Position numbers and translations under genes: made by a program. A DNA stretch of 64,000 nt from Fischerella sp. PCC 9431 (GTDB taxonomy: Bacteria > Cyanobacteriota > Cyanobacteriia > Cyanobacteriales > Nostocaceae): contig NZ_KE650771.1 of assembly GCF_000447295.1 (NCBI RefSeq), forward strand, positions 3,173,964 through 3,237,963, written 5' to 3'. Below the pieces are notes generated by a model. The model saw only the letters and a program-made list of their open reading frames with translations, did no database searches and was not told the origin of the DNA. Below are positions 7,591 to 17,345 of the stretch, one piece after another (the stretch's first letter is position 1; every line of letters starts with the position of its first letter).

Positions 7591-10038
7591 ATGATTGAGA
7601 AAAAATCTATGCCGCACAGCAATTTAATAGCAAATATACGGACAGATACCAATCATACATTGGTTGTTGGTCAGTACACTCTCAAAATTGGTTCTAGCCA
7701 AGGTGCGATCGCAGAATCAGGAATTACACAAGAACAACCGACTTTGCGAGAACTTTCTACGCCAGAGTTGAAACTTCACTATCCGAGTGAGAAACTTTTA
7801 GAGCGCGAAAAACCGATTAATGAGGCGATCACAGCTTTAAAATCTGGACAAGCAGTAGAATTTTATAGTTCATCAGGATTTGGCAAAACTTTTTTATTGC
7901 GTTATTTAGCATCAGAACTGGAAGCTAATTCTGTGTTTAGTGATGGTGTGATTAATCTATCTGCCCATCACCCCTATGTCAGTGATTTACTGCAATCGAT
8001 TTGGGAAGCTTTCTATGAAAGTGATATCCCTTATAAACCCACAGATGACCAAATCCGGCAACAAATTCAGGATAAACACGCACTAGTCATCTTAGATGAC
8101 GGCGCTCAACTGATTCAAGATGAAGTGCGACAGTTAAGAAATAGTGTTAGTAACTGTACTTTTCTGGTTGCTTCTGTAAAACAACGTCTGCGTAAACAAG
8201 CATACTCTACTGAACTTTCTGGACTATCTATTCAGGATGCCTTAGTTTTTGTGGAAACAAAAATGGGGCGTTCCCTAACTATGGAGGAATTACCTGCTGC
8301 TAGATCCCTGTGTATTATCCTCAAGGAAAACCCGATGCATCTGCAATTGGCGATCGCATACGCATTAACAGAAAAGCGATCGCTGGCTGAAATTGTCAGT
8401 CAACTACCAAATTCTCAAGCTAGCATCTATCTTATTCAACAAATCATCGAGTTGTTACCACACCCCCACAGAGACGTTTTGGAAATTTTGGCAGTTATGG
8501 GTGAGGTGGGGTTGTCAGAGGAAGAGATTGCAGCGATTACAAAACAATCAGACATCTCTGAAATTTTAGGAAATTTGCAACAGCGTTATCTGATTAAATT
8601 AGAAGATTATCGGTATCGCATCAGCAAGACAACTAGAGAAATATTACCGCCAGCTTGGAAGTTAGGAACACCATTAGAAAATGCGATCGCCTACTTTATC
8701 GATTGGACACAGTTGTATCATCAGCAACCACAAACTTTACTTACAAAAATTGATGCGATCGTCCAAATTTTAGAAGTCTCAGTTAGAGCTAGCCGTTGGC
8801 AAGTTGTTTTACACTTAGTAAAAGCAGTAGAAGGTTTGTTAGCTTTAAGTAAGCGTTGGGGTTTGTGGGAACATGTGCTACAACGTGGACTGCAAGCATC
8901 TCAAGCCGAACGAGACAAAGCCTCAGAAGCTTGGGCTTTACACCAACTTGGTACTCGCGCCCTCTGTTTAGCAGAAAACACCATAGCGTTTAGATACTTT
9001 ACCAGAGCCTTAGAATTACGAGAATCTTTGAGTGATTTCACAGGATTAGCAATCACTCGCCAAAATTTCAATTTGCTTCCTTCGTCTTTATCAGTTTCCC
9101 AGCCTCAACATCTACAAAATGGTAGTGATGAAACTGTTATCCAGCCAAAAATAGAGAACAACCCCAACGCTAAAAATCACAGTACCAAACAAGTTCCTCA
9201 ATCTGATCAACAATCTGATCAACAATCAAAAGTTGACTCGACAAAAAACCGTCATCAGCCTGTTATTAATAACCGAACTGCTGACAAGATTCCTGTCATT
9301 AATAACCAAGTTGCTAACAATATTAAAGACAAAAGCGTCCAGCCTTTATCGTCTTCCTCAGTGTCACCACTAACTCGGATGAACATAGTAGAGGGACAAA
9401 CTATACCTTCATCTCAGCCTCTGCGACAAAACTTTTTACTCTCACCACAAGGGGTTATTACTACCGGAATTTTGGCATCTGGTGGGTTATTAGCTTGGTT
9501 TTATTCGGGTAATTTAGCATCCCAACCTAATAAACCTGAGATTAAATTACCTCAAGCCACACCTGAACCATTAGCCCAGCCCAAATCCGAAGTCACATTC
9601 ACACCATCGCCTATTGCTAAACCCACAACCTCAGAAATTCCCGCACTGTCACCTTTGAAACCAACTAAGCCCAGAATAGATCCAGTACTGAAACCAACAT
9701 TCCCAGAACCAGAATTCAATCAGCCTAAGCAGTCAAGCAAACCTATATCTACACCAGTACCGACATCTTCACCCACACCCACTGCTACTTCAGAATCTAC
9801 ACCATCAGTAGAAACTGAACCAAACATAAACTTTACACCAGCGCCAAGTTCTAGATTTAGTCTGCCATCTCCTACACCTTCGCCAATGCAAACTTTTGAA
9901 CCACCATCTCCGGAAAATACATCCGCACCTATTTTTACCCCCCCACCTACCCAAAAACCAAGATCACAATCGATTAATATACCGTCTACCCCAGAAGTTA
10001 CGGTGACACCAATTGAAAAACCATTTTTTCAAAATTGA
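7591..10038 (+). CDS. STAND-type NTPase with membrane anchor and Pro-rich tail
   Basis: An 815-residue multidomain protein. Residues 86-260 hold a STAND/AAA-like NTPase with Walker A SSSGFGKT (93-100) and Walker B ALVILDDG (164-171). A winged-helix-like and helical region follows (to about 430), then TPR-like helices (445-490). A long polar Asn/Gln/Ser linker (500-615) leads to one membrane helix (about 621-641), then a Pro/Thr/Ser-rich tail of roughly 170 residues on the far side of the membrane. NTPase and repeats would be cytoplasmic. Met7 (7609) is an alternative start; neither has a clear ribosome site. No neighbour suggests a partner. It may be a signalling or defence STAND protein; the function is unknown. 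Confidence 0.75.
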   Translation: MIEKKSMPHSNLIANIRTDTNHTLVVGQYTLKIGSSQGAIAESGITQEQPTLRELSTPELKLHYPSEKLLEREKPINEAITALKSGQAVEFYSSSGFGKTFLLRYLASELEANSVFSDGVINLSAHHPYVSDLLQSIWEAFYESDIPYKPTDDQIRQQIQDKHALVILDDGAQLIQDEVRQLRNSVSNCTFLVASVKQRLRKQAYSTELSGLSIQDALVFVETKMGRSLTMEELPAARSLCIILKENPMHLQLAIAYALTEKRSLAEIVSQLPNSQASIYLIQQIIELLPHPHRDVLEILAVMGEVGLSEEEIAAITKQSDISEILGNLQQRYLIKLEDYRYRISKTTREILPPAWKLGTPLENAIAYFIDWTQLYHQQPQTLLTKIDAIVQILEVSVRASRWQVVLHLVKAVEGLLALSKRWGLWEHVLQRGLQASQAERDKASEAWALHQLGTRALCLAENTIAFRYFTRALELRESLSDFTGLAITRQNFNLLPSSLSVSQPQHLQNGSDETVIQPKIENNPNAKNHSTKQVPQSDQQSDQQSKVDSTKNRHQPVINNRTADKIPVINNQVANNIKDKSVQPLSSSSVSPLTRMNIVEGQTIPSSQPLRQNFLLSPQGVITTGILASGGLLAWFYSGNLASQPNKPEIKLPQATPEPLAQPKSEVTFTPSPIAKPTTSEIPALSPLKPTKPRIDPVLKPTFPEPEFNQPKQSSKPISTPVPTSSPTPTATSESTPSVETEPNINFTPAPSSRFSLPSPTPSPMQTFEPPSPENTSAPIFTPPPTQKPRSQSINIPSTPEVTVTPIEKPFFQN

Positions 10039-10066
10039 TTAGTGGTCAAGGGTCAATAGTTATCCC

Positions 10067-10972
10067 CTACACCCCTAATTTCTCCAAAATGGGCTGAGTA
10101 GAAACTATATGTCTTTCCAAACCCAGTTCTTTGGGACTAATGCCGATCGCTAAGGCAACTAACTGTGGTAGGTGTAGAACTGGCAAACTCAGTTTGTGTC
10201 CAATCACCTTTTCAACTTCTGGTTGACGAGAATCTAAGTTAAGGTGACATAAAGGACAAGGTGTCACCATACAATCAGCACCTGCTTCTATGGCTTCTTG
10301 AATATGCTTACCAGCCATTTTGAAGGACTCGGTGGTAGCATAACTGGCAAGAGGCCAACCACAACATTGTGTACGACCTCTGTAATAAATGGGTGTAGCT
10401 CCTACCGCCCGAAACAGATTTTCCATCGTCTCTGGCTGGAAGGGGTCATCATAAGGCATAAATTTTTGAGCGCGCAAAAGATAACAGCCGTAAAAAGCAG
10501 CACATTTGAGTCCCGTTAATTTACGACTAACCCGTTGTTGAATTTCCTCTAAGCCGTAATCTTTGGCGAGAGCATAAAGCAAATGCTTGACTTCTGTGGT
10601 TCCTCGATAAGGTGAACAGCCTTCTTTTTGCAGCAAACTGTTAATTTGTCCAACATAAGCAGGATTTGTTTTCTGACATTCTTTGAGCTGTTCATCAACA
10701 TGACCAATTACACCTTGACAAGTACTGCAATGAGTCAGCAAAGGTAAATTTAATTCTTCTGCCAAAGAAATATTGCGAGCATTGACAGTATCTTCTAAAA
10801 GTTGAGAATCTTCCTTAAAAGTGCCAGAACCACAGCAAGCAGCTTTTTTAAGCTCAATAAGTTCAATACCTAATGCTTTACTCAAAGCAACTGTGGATTG
10901 ATGAAGTTCCCGACAAGCCCCTTGAGCAACACAACCTGGGTAGTAAGCGTATTTCAATGTATGGGATAGCAT
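10067..10972 (-). CDS. HdrB-like CCG-domain Fe-S protein
   Basis: About 301 residues with two Cys-rich CCG domains: YYPGCVAQGA...KAACCGSGTF...HCSTCQG in the first half and AFYGCYLLR...QCCGWPLA...TPCPLCHLNLD in the second. This is the layout of heterodisulfide reductase subunit B and related subunits that hold non-cubane [4Fe-4S] clusters. Cyanobacteria lack methanogen CoB/CoM, so the true partner is probably another thiol or quinone reaction; unknown here. I prefer the ATG at 10972 (MLSHTLKYAYYPGC) over the longer start near 11035, because the conserved domain begins right after it. It converges with the STAND gene. Confidence 0.85.
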   Translation of the reverse strand: MLSHTLKYAYYPGCVAQGACRELHQSTVALSKALGIELIELKKAACCGSGTFKEDSQLLEDTVNARNISLAEELNLPLLTHCSTCQGVIGHVDEQLKECQKTNPAYVGQINSLLQKEGCSPYRGTTEVKHLLYALAKDYGLEEIQQRVSRKLTGLKCAAFYGCYLLRAQKFMPYDDPFQPETMENLFRAVGATPIYYRGRTQCCGWPLASYATTESFKMAGKHIQEAIEAGADCMVTPCPLCHLNLDSRQPEVEKVIGHKLSLPVLHLPQLVALAIGISPKELGLERHIVSTQPILEKLGV

Positions 10973-11223
10973 AGAAATTGTAAGTAATGAGGTATCATCC
11001 CTCGACAATAACTGTTTTATTATCGCTTTGATCATCACTGATTAGTTTTGGTTGCAAGACTGTTGGTGCAGAAGCGTGATTCTGAAAGAATTTGAGTAAG
11101 AATTGCAAAACAGAATTGTTTAAAAGGGTGTATGCGATCGCCCTTTCGGATTAAGATGTATATGCTCAAAACCATGTAACCCATAAAGAGCGGACTCTAG
11201 CAACTGGTTGAGGAATTAAATCT

Positions 11224-11475
11224 ATGAGCCAAGCGGACATTTTTAAAAAAGTTAAGGAAATCGTCGTCGAGCAACTGGGTGTTGAACCCGAACAGGTTAC
11301 ACCACAAGCTAATTTTGCCAATGATCTAGGCGCTGATTCCCTAGATACTGTTGAGTTAGTAATGGCTTTAGAAGAAGAATTTGATATCGAAATTCCTGAT
11401 GAAGCTGCCGAAAAAATTACCACAGTTCAAGAAGTACTGGATTACATTAAAGACAAAGTTGCTACATCCGCATAG
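11224..11475 (+). CDS. acpP: Acyl carrier protein
   Basis: An 83-residue carrier of growing acyl chains in fatty acid synthesis. The phosphopantetheine site is the Ser of [10 protein letters not shown], followed by the acidic helix [15 protein letters not shown] that docks on the synthase enzymes. Length and charge are normal. It lies 172 bases before fabF on the same strand, the usual acpP-fabF pair; a 7-bp repeat block separates them. Confidence 0.97.
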   Translation: MSQADIFKKVKEIVVEQLGVEPEQVTPQANFANDLGADSLDTVELVMALEEEFDIEIPDEAAEKITTVQEVLDYIKDKVATSA

Positions 11476-11480
11476 AGAAG

Positions 11481-11600
11481 TTAGGGCATAGGGCATAGGG
11501 CATGGTGCATAGGGCATTGTGCATGGTAAAAATTACATAAAGCCCAATTCCCAATTCCCTACTCTCCCCAATGCCCGATTTGCAATTTTTAATGCCCTAT
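11481..11600 (+). repeat. 7-bp tandem repeat block between acpP and fabF
   Basis: Runs of GGGCATA/GGGCATG units followed by complementary ATGCCC/CAATTCCC units, so the block can fold on itself. This is the short tandemly repeated repetitive (STRR) type known from Calothrix and relatives. Confidence 0.75.
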
Positions 11601-11647
11601 GCCCAATCCCTGTTTTGTCCTGCCGGAGAGCCACTTGTAACTTAGTC

Positions 11648-12898
11648 ATGACAGATTTGATACGTAAACGCGTTGTTGTAACTGGTGTTGGCGCGATTAC
11701 ACCGATTGGTAACACACCAGCCGAATATTGGGAAGGATTGGTAAGCGGACGTAATGGCATTGGCGAAATTACTTTGTTTGATGCTTCACAACATGCTTGC
11801 CGTATTGCTGGCGAAGTAAAAAACTACGATCCGCACGATTACATGGATCGTAAAGAAGCCAAGCGCATGGATAGATTTTCTCAATTTGCCGTTTCGGCGG
11901 CAAAACAGGCTCTAGCGGATGCGCGGTTAACTATTAACGACCTTAATGCTGAACAAATAGGTGTAATTATTGGTTCTGGCGTTGGTGGTCTCAAGGTCAT
12001 GGAAGAGCAGCAAACGGTTTACCTCAACCGTGGTCCAGATCGCTGTAGCCCATTCATGATTCCCATGATGATTGCCAATATGGCTGCGGGATTAACAGCA
12101 ATTCACACTGGAGCCAAAGGACCGAATTCTTGCTCTGTAACAGCCTGTGCTGCTGGTTCTAACTCTATTGGAGATGCTTTTCGCTTGATTCAAAGCGGAT
12201 ATGCCCAGGCAATGATTTGCGGAGGAGCTGAAGCAGCTATTACACCTCTATCTCTTGCTGGTTTTGCAGCCTGTAAAGCACTTTCGTTTCGTAATGATGA
12301 TCCTACTCACGCCAGCCGTCCTTTTGATAAAGACCGTGATGGATTTGTCATGGGCGAAGGTTCAGGAATCTTAATTCTGGAAGAAATGCAACACGCCATC
12401 AGTCGTGGTGCGAGGATTTATGCCGAAATCGTCGGTTATGGTATGACCTGTGACGCTTACCATATCACATCTCCCGTACCCGGCGGTGAAGGAGCTGCCA
12501 GAGCTATACAATTGGCACTAAAAGATGGAGGAGTAACTCCCGAAATGGTGAGTTACATCAATGCTCATGGCACTAGCACCCCAGCTAACGATTCGACTGA
12601 AACCGCAGCGATGAAAAAAGCTTTAGGTGATCATGCTTACAAAGTAGCAATTAGTTCTACTAAATCCATGACTGGTCACTTATTGGGCGGTTCTGGTGGC
12701 ATTGAAGCAGTTGCAACAGTACTAGCGATCGCCAACGACCGTTTGCCACCCACCATTAACCTGGAAAATCCTGATCCAGAATGTGACCTGGACTATATCG
12801 CAAACGTCAGTCGTACTGCGCGCGTTGAGGTAGCACTATCCAATTCTTTCGGTTTTGGTGGTCACAATGTGACACTAGCATTTAAAAAATTTGTTTAG
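11648..12898 (+). CDS. fabF: Beta-ketoacyl-ACP synthase II
   Basis: Elongating condensing enzyme of fatty acid synthesis; it joins malonyl-ACP to an acyl chain. The Cys-His-His triad is seen as VTACAAGSN, NAHGTSTPAND and KSMTGHLLGGSGG, and the C-terminus has SNSFGFGGHN. I start at ATG 11648 (MTDLIRKRVVVTGVG), giving 416 residues, the usual length. The frame stays open back to 11519, but that stretch is translated repeat DNA and not part of the family. It follows acpP and precedes transketolase. Confidence 0.97.
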   Translation: MTDLIRKRVVVTGVGAITPIGNTPAEYWEGLVSGRNGIGEITLFDASQHACRIAGEVKNYDPHDYMDRKEAKRMDRFSQFAVSAAKQALADARLTINDLNAEQIGVIIGSGVGGLKVMEEQQTVYLNRGPDRCSPFMIPMMIANMAAGLTAIHTGAKGPNSCSVTACAAGSNSIGDAFRLIQSGYAQAMICGGAEAAITPLSLAGFAACKALSFRNDDPTHASRPFDKDRDGFVMGEGSGILILEEMQHAISRGARIYAEIVGYGMTCDAYHITSPVPGGEGAARAIQLALKDGGVTPEMVSYINAHGTSTPANDSTETAAMKKALGDHAYKVAISSTKSMTGHLLGGSGGIEAVATVLAIANDRLPPTINLENPDPECDLDYIANVSRTARVEVALSNSFGFGGHNVTLAFKKFV

Positions 12899-12903
12899 AG
12901 ATT

Positions 12904-13025
12904 AAAAGGGGATAGGGGATAGGGGATCGGGAAGAGACGCGGTGACGCAAAGAGGATTCAGACGCGGAGAATCCATCAAAAATATTCTCCGTGTCTGCGT
13001 GTCCCCGTGTCCCCTTTCCCCCTTC
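12904..13025. repeat. 7-bp repeat block with self-complementary halves
   Basis: GGGGATA repeats at the left and CCGTGTC/CCCCTTT repeats at the right, with complementary GAGACGC.../...TCTCCGTGTC segments between, so the block can form a long imperfect hairpin just after fabF. The rest of the 369-base gap before tkt shows no gene; a lone GAGTGCTAA at 13233 is only half of a CIRCE site. Confidence 0.65.
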
Positions 13026-13267
13026 CCCATCAAGAACGTATAGTCTCTGACAACCCTGATCAAATATTCCGTCCCTTTAACAACTGAATATTAACGCTGA
13101 TCCTTCCTAGAATAATCCTAAAATCCCAAATAAAAAATCCTCAAGTCTACGGCTTGTTTGTCAACAAGCACCAATGGGATGATGATACTATCGTGGGGAA
13201 TTTTGATCCCCAGCAGGCGAAAGAAGCTTAAAGAGTGCTAACCCGTCGTTAAAAACAATCTTAAATT

Positions 13268-15280
13268 ATGGCTGTTGCAACCCAAACCCTTGAAGAACTT
13301 TGTATCAACTCGATCCGCTTTTTGGCAATTGATGCTGTAGAAAAAGCCAAGTCTGGTCACCCAGGACTACCAATGGGTGCTGCACCAATGGCATTTGTGC
13401 TGTGGGATCGGTTTATGCGGTTTAATCCCAAAAATCCCTATTGGTTCAACCGCGATCGCTTTGTCTTGTCTGCTGGTCACGGTTGTATGTTGCAGTATGC
13501 CTTACTCCACTTGACTGGTTACGACAGTGTTCAGTTAGAGGATATCAAACAATTTCGTCAGTGGGGTTCAAAAACTCCTGGTCATCCAGAAAACTTTGAA
13601 ACACCAGGTGTAGAGGTAACTACTGGGCCTTTAGGACAAGGAATTGCCAATGCGGTCGGTTTAGCGATGGCAGAAGCCCATATCGCTGCGAAGTTCAATA
13701 AACCTGATGCCAAAATTGTTGACCACTACACCTATGTGATCTTGGGTGATGGTTGCAACATGGAAGGTGTATCTGGTGAAGCCTGTTCTTTAGCAGGACA
13801 CTTGGGCTTGGGTAAACTAATTGCTCTGTACGATGACAACCACATTTCTATTGATGGTTCTACCGACATTTCCTTCACCGAAGATGTAGGCAAGCGTTTT
13901 GAAGCGTACGGCTGGCACGTGCAAGTTGTCAGCGATGGCGACACCAACTTAGAAGCAATTGACAAAGCGATCGCAGCTGCGAAAGCTGTCACCGATAAGC
14001 CATCTTTGATTAAAGTTCGTACCACAATTGGTTACGGTTCTCCTAACAAAGCGAACACCGCAGGCGTTCACGGTGCTGCTCTTGGTGGTGATGAAGTGAC
14101 AGCCACCCGTAATAACTTGGGTTGGGAACACGAACCATTTGATATCCCCGAAGATGCCCTCAAGCACTTCCGCAAGGCTGTAGAACGAGGTGCTGAGTTT
14201 GAGCGTGAGTGGAATAAGGTTTTTGCTGATTACAAAGCCAAATACCCCCAAGAAGCAGCTGAGTTTGAGCGGCAAATTAGTGGCAAATTGCCAGAAGGTT
14301 GGGAAAAAGCACTACCCACCTACGAACCACGAAGTAAAGCGATCGCGACTCGGAAAACTTCCGAAATGACCCTCAACGCCCTAGCACCTGTGCTACCAGA
14401 AATGATCGGTGGTTCTGCTGATCTCACCCACTCTAACCTCACAGAACTCAAGGGAGCAGGTGACTTCCAAAAAGGACAATACCAAAATCGTAACCTCCGT
14501 TTCGGTGTCCGCGAGCATGGTATGGGTTCGATTTGTAATGGTATTGCTTTACACGGTTCCGGGTTAATTCCTTACTGCGCTACCTTCTTGGTTTTTGCCG
14601 ACTACATGCGGGCTGCAATTCGCCTTTCGGCATTGTCCCAAGCCGGAGTCATCTACGTTATGACTCATGACTCTATCGGTTTAGGTGAAGATGGCCCTAC
14701 CCACCAACCAGTAGAAACCATTGCTTCTTTGCGGGTAATTCCCAACCTGACAGTGATTCGTCCCGCCGACGGTAATGAAACCTCTGGTGCTTACAAAGTT
14801 GCCATTGAAAATGCAAATCAAAAACGCCCCACTTTGCTAGCATTGTCGCGGCAAAATCTGCCGCAATTAGAAGGAAGCAGTATTGAAGGTGTCACTAAAG
14901 GCGCTTACATTCTTTCTGATAGCGAGGGTACTCCTGACATCATCCTCATCGGTACAGGTAGTGAAGTACCTCTGTGTGTTGATGCTGCTACTAAACTCCG
15001 CGCTGAAGGTAAGAAAGTTCGTGTTGTTTCCATGCCTTCTTGGGAATTATTCGATGCTCAAAGCGAATCCTACCGCGAATCAGTGTTACCCAAAGCAGTT
15101 AAAAAGCGTTTAGCTGTTGAAGCTGCTTCTAGCTTTGGTTGGTGTCGTTACCTGGGTGACGAAGGCGCGATGATTAGCGTTGATCGCTTCGGTGTTTCTG
15201 CACCTGGTGGTACAATCATGGAGAAATTCGGCTACACCGTTGATAATGTAGTCGCCAAGGCAAAAGAATTGTTGGGTTAA
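13268..15280 (+). CDS. tkt: Transketolase
   Basis: A 670-residue thiamine-diphosphate enzyme of the Calvin cycle and pentose phosphate pathway, moving two-carbon units between sugar phosphates. N-terminal SGHPGLPMG and the TPP motif [13 protein letters not shown]...DDN are clear, as are the middle-domain FGVREHGMG and [14 protein letters not shown] segments. Start ATG 13268 gives the usual cyanobacterial N-terminus ([20 protein letters not shown]). It appears to be a single-gene unit, ended by a strong hairpin at 15315. Confidence 0.97.
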   Translation: MAVATQTLEELCINSIRFLAIDAVEKAKSGHPGLPMGAAPMAFVLWDRFMRFNPKNPYWFNRDRFVLSAGHGCMLQYALLHLTGYDSVQLEDIKQFRQWGSKTPGHPENFETPGVEVTTGPLGQGIANAVGLAMAEAHIAAKFNKPDAKIVDHYTYVILGDGCNMEGVSGEACSLAGHLGLGKLIALYDDNHISIDGSTDISFTEDVGKRFEAYGWHVQVVSDGDTNLEAIDKAIAAAKAVTDKPSLIKVRTTIGYGSPNKANTAGVHGAALGGDEVTATRNNLGWEHEPFDIPEDALKHFRKAVERGAEFEREWNKVFADYKAKYPQEAAEFERQISGKLPEGWEKALPTYEPRSKAIATRKTSEMTLNALAPVLPEMIGGSADLTHSNLTELKGAGDFQKGQYQNRNLRFGVREHGMGSICNGIALHGSGLIPYCATFLVFADYMRAAIRLSALSQAGVIYVMTHDSIGLGEDGPTHQPVETIASLRVIPNLTVIRPADGNETSGAYKVAIENANQKRPTLLALSRQNLPQLEGSSIEGVTKGAYILSDSEGTPDIILIGTGSEVPLCVDAATKLRAEGKKVRVVSMPSWELFDAQSESYRESVLPKAVKKRLAVEAASSFGWCRYLGDEGAMISVDRFGVSAPGGTIMEKFGYTVDNVVAKAKELLG

Positions 15281-15314
15281 TTTGCAACAGGATAATTTTT
15301 GAATAATTTCTAGT

Positions 15315-15343
15315 AAGGGTGGGTGAAATCCACCCTTTTTTTT
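15315..15343 (+). terminator. Rho-independent terminator of tkt
   Basis: Arms AAGGGTGG (15315-15322) and CCACCCTT (15330-15337), a 7-base loop, and an eight-T run. It lies 35 bases past the tkt stop. Confidence 0.9.
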
Positions 15344-15640
15344 GGCAGTTTTGACAAAACCATCAGAACTTGGAACCTGCAAACAGGAAAATTGAAATCT
15401 ATACTTGCAGGTCATTCTGAAGGAGTTCTGTCTTTAGCAATTAGCCCTGATGGTAAAATGCTGGTGAGTGGGAGTGATGATTACACAATGAAAATTTGGA
15501 ACCTACAAACAGGAGAATTGACATCTACTCTTAGTGGTAATCGTGGTACAGTTTGGTCGGTTGCAATTAGCCCCGATGGTAAGACTGTGATCGGTGGAAG
15601 TTATACAATTATCAAAATTTGGCGACTATTTTCTCAGTGA
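15340..15640 (+). pseudogene. WD40-repeat gene remnant (about two and a half blades)
   Basis: The frame reads FDKTIRTWNLQTGKLKSILAGH, then a full WD40 blade (VLSLAISPDGKMLVSGSDDYTMKIWNLQTG) and most of another, ending at the stop 15638-15640. A WD40 propeller needs about seven blades and the reading begins inside the T-run of the tkt terminator, with no start codon or ribosome site of its own. I read this as the 3' end of a lost WD40 gene left after a deletion or rearrangement. Confidence 0.75.
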
Positions 15641-15734
15641 TGAATGTTGAAGTTTTACAGTCATAAAAACCCTAATTTAACTACTAAACTTTGGATTAGT
15701 GCTAATAACACTCATTCAAACTACCGAATAAACA

Positions 15735-15763
15735 AAATCCACCTAATCATCTTAGGTGGATTT
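15735..15763. terminator. Hairpin shared by WD40 remnant and ssrA
   Basis: Perfect 12-bp arms AAATCCACCTAA (15735-15746) and TTAGGTGGATTT (15752-15763) with a 5-base loop. It lies just past the 3' end of ssrA, which runs leftwards, and T-rich DNA follows on both strands, so it can stop transcription either way. Confidence 0.8.
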
Positions 15764-15776
15764 GCTTTTTATTTAG

Positions 15777-16163
15777 TGGATCCGAGCAGAATCGAACTGC
15801 TGTCCAAACTGGGTATTGACCCTCCACTCATTCACAGGTTTAGCCTTTTTTACCCTCAAGGCGGGGAACGTTCATTATCCCGAACGGTAGGATGCTCTGG
15901 TAAAGTCTTTGCTACTAAGTCCGCCAGAGGGAACTTATTAGCGCATCCGTTGGGGTTTGCCTCTAGCCCTTAACGGAGTCAGACTAGAAGCGCTCGGACC
16001 TATAAGAGGCTATTAGGCAGCTACAAGAGCTTCCTTACGAGCAAATTTTACGATGTTGTTCGCATTTACTTTTTTTTTGAGCCTTGGATTTGCGAGAGAC
16101 GACTCACTCTCGACCTGAATCACAGAGAAGCTTTCGCCAGCCTGTCAAAACCGGTACGGACCC
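15777..16163 (-). ncRNA. ssrA: tmRNA (trans-translation RNA)
   Basis: The 5' end GGGTCCG (16163-16157) pairs with CGGATCC at the 3' end (15784-15778) to form the tRNA-like acceptor stem; the T-arm GTTCGATTCTGCTC lies next to it and CCA is not encoded. The tag frame runs from GCG at 16063-16061 to TAA at 16015-16013 and reads ANNIVKFARKEALVAA, one residue away (Glu for Asp) from the tag I recall for Nostoc/Anabaena. tmRNA frees stalled ribosomes and marks the unfinished protein for proteolysis. Length 387 nt is normal for an unsplit cyanobacterial tmRNA. The open frame over this region on the plus strand is spurious. Confidence 0.96.
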
Positions 16164-16182
16164 ATGAAGGTCATATACTCCT

Positions 16183-16188
16183 ATTATA
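16183..16188 (-). promoter_or_regulatory. -10 box of ssrA
   Basis: TATAAT on the minus strand, about 20 bases before the mature 5' end of tmRNA, leaving a short leader for processing. A clear -35 box is not seen. Confidence 0.6.
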
Positions 16189-16270
16189 GTGTGGAGTTTT
16201 GAAATTTGTGACTCAAAATTTTAGATTTCGGATTTTCGATTTTGGATTGAAAATTCTCTACTAATTCCAA

Positions 16271-16302
16271 TCTAAAATCTAAAATCTAAAATCTAAAATC
16301 TT
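16271..16302. repeat. 7-bp repeat (CTAAAAT)n after gamma subunit gene
   Basis: About four and a half units of TCTAAAA just outside the gamma-subunit stop codon. The same heptamer in both orientations occurs at 17262-17341. Confidence 0.75.
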
Positions 16303-16305
16303 TTC

Positions 16306-17253
16306 TTAAGCCAGTGCTTGAGCGCCACCCACAACCTCAAGGATTTCCTGAGTAATTGCGGCTTGCCGTGCTTTGTTGTAAGACAGAGTCAGACTGTTGA
16401 TCAATTCACCAGCATTATCGCTAGCATTGCTCATCGCTGTCATGCGTGCGGCTAGTTCGCTAGCTGAGGATTCTTGTAACGCCCGTAGTAGTTGGTTGGT
16501 CAAATACAGAGACAGTAGAGAATCCAAAATTTGTGCTGGATCTTGCTCAAAGATCATGTCGCGAGGTAAAGCGCGAGTTTGGGCAGTGACTTTTTGCCGT
16601 TCGACTTCAAATCGACCGCCACGAGTAGTCAAACGAAAGATTTCGTCGTCTGCGGTTTCTAAACCTTGGGTATCAAGGGGAAGCAAAGTTTGCACTACAG
16701 GTCGAGAACTAACCAGAGACACAAAGCGAGTGTAAATCAATTCGACACGATCTACGCTTTCTGATAAAAACAGGGAAAGCAACTCATTGGCAATATTAGA
16801 GGCTTCTCCTGCGGTTGGAATTTGTTCTAAACCAGTGTAGGTTGCATCAATTGGTTGATCACGACGTTGGAAGTACTGTGTAGCTTTTCGTCCTACCAGT
16901 ACTAACTTATAATCTATACCTTCTGCTTTGAGTTCTTTGATGCGATTTTCTGCACGCTTGATGACGTTGGTGTTGTAACCGCCACAAAGACCGCGATCGC
17001 CCGAAACAACCAATATCCCTACTGATTTAACTTCCCGTTTCTTGAGCAAAGGCGAGTTAGCGTCTGCAAACTGCAAACGAGCTTGTAAACCGTAGAGTAC
17101 CTGGGCTAGACGATCCGCAAAGGGACGAGTGGCTAATACCTGCTCTTGGGCGCGACGTACCCTAGCAGCAGCCACCAGCCGCATCGCTTCTGTAATTTTT
17201 TTGGTATTTTTTACGGATTGAATGCGATCGCGTATTGCTTTGAGATTAGCCAT
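16306..17253 (-). CDS. atpG: ATP synthase F1 subunit gamma
   Basis: A 315-residue central stalk subunit that turns inside the alpha3beta3 head and couples proton flow to ATP synthesis. It begins [36 protein letters not shown] and ends [28 protein letters not shown], both typical. The length includes the extra segment (around 195-235) that cyanobacterial and chloroplast gamma subunits carry relative to E. coli; the plant redox Cys pair is absent, as expected in cyanobacteria. It is the last gene of the atp operon here; in the cyanobacterial naming scheme this gene is atpC. Confidence 0.97.
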   Translation of the reverse strand: MANLKAIRDRIQSVKNTKKITEAMRLVAAARVRRAQEQVLATRPFADRLAQVLYGLQARLQFADANSPLLKKREVKSVGILVVSGDRGLCGGYNTNVIKRAENRIKELKAEGIDYKLVLVGRKATQYFQRRDQPIDATYTGLEQIPTAGEASNIANELLSLFLSESVDRVELIYTRFVSLVSSRPVVQTLLPLDTQGLETADDEIFRLTTRGGRFEVERQKVTAQTRALPRDMIFEQDPAQILDSLLSLYLTNQLLRALQESSASELAARMTAMSNASDNAGELINSLTLSYNKARQAAITQEILEVVGGAQALA

Positions 17254-17261
17254 AGTCCGAT

Positions 17262-17341
17262 TTTAGATTTTAGATTTTAGATTTTAGATTTGGAATTTTG
17301 GATTTTAGATTTAATCCAAAATCCAAAATCCAAAATCCAAA
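17262..17341. repeat. 7-bp repeats in inverted halves between alpha and gamma genes
   Basis: TTTTAGA units at the right end and CCAAAAT units at the left of the minus-strand transcript are complementary, so the intergenic RNA can fold into one long hairpin within the atp operon. Confidence 0.7.
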
Positions 17342-17345
17342 ATTG

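Noticed and set aside
13233-13241. CIRCE operator before tkt
   Set aside because: Only the right half GAGTGCTAA is present; the matching TTAGCACTC nine bases upstream is missing.
15644-15973. 109-residue plus-strand open frame
   Set aside because: It lies over ssrA on the other strand; tmRNA structure explains the conservation.
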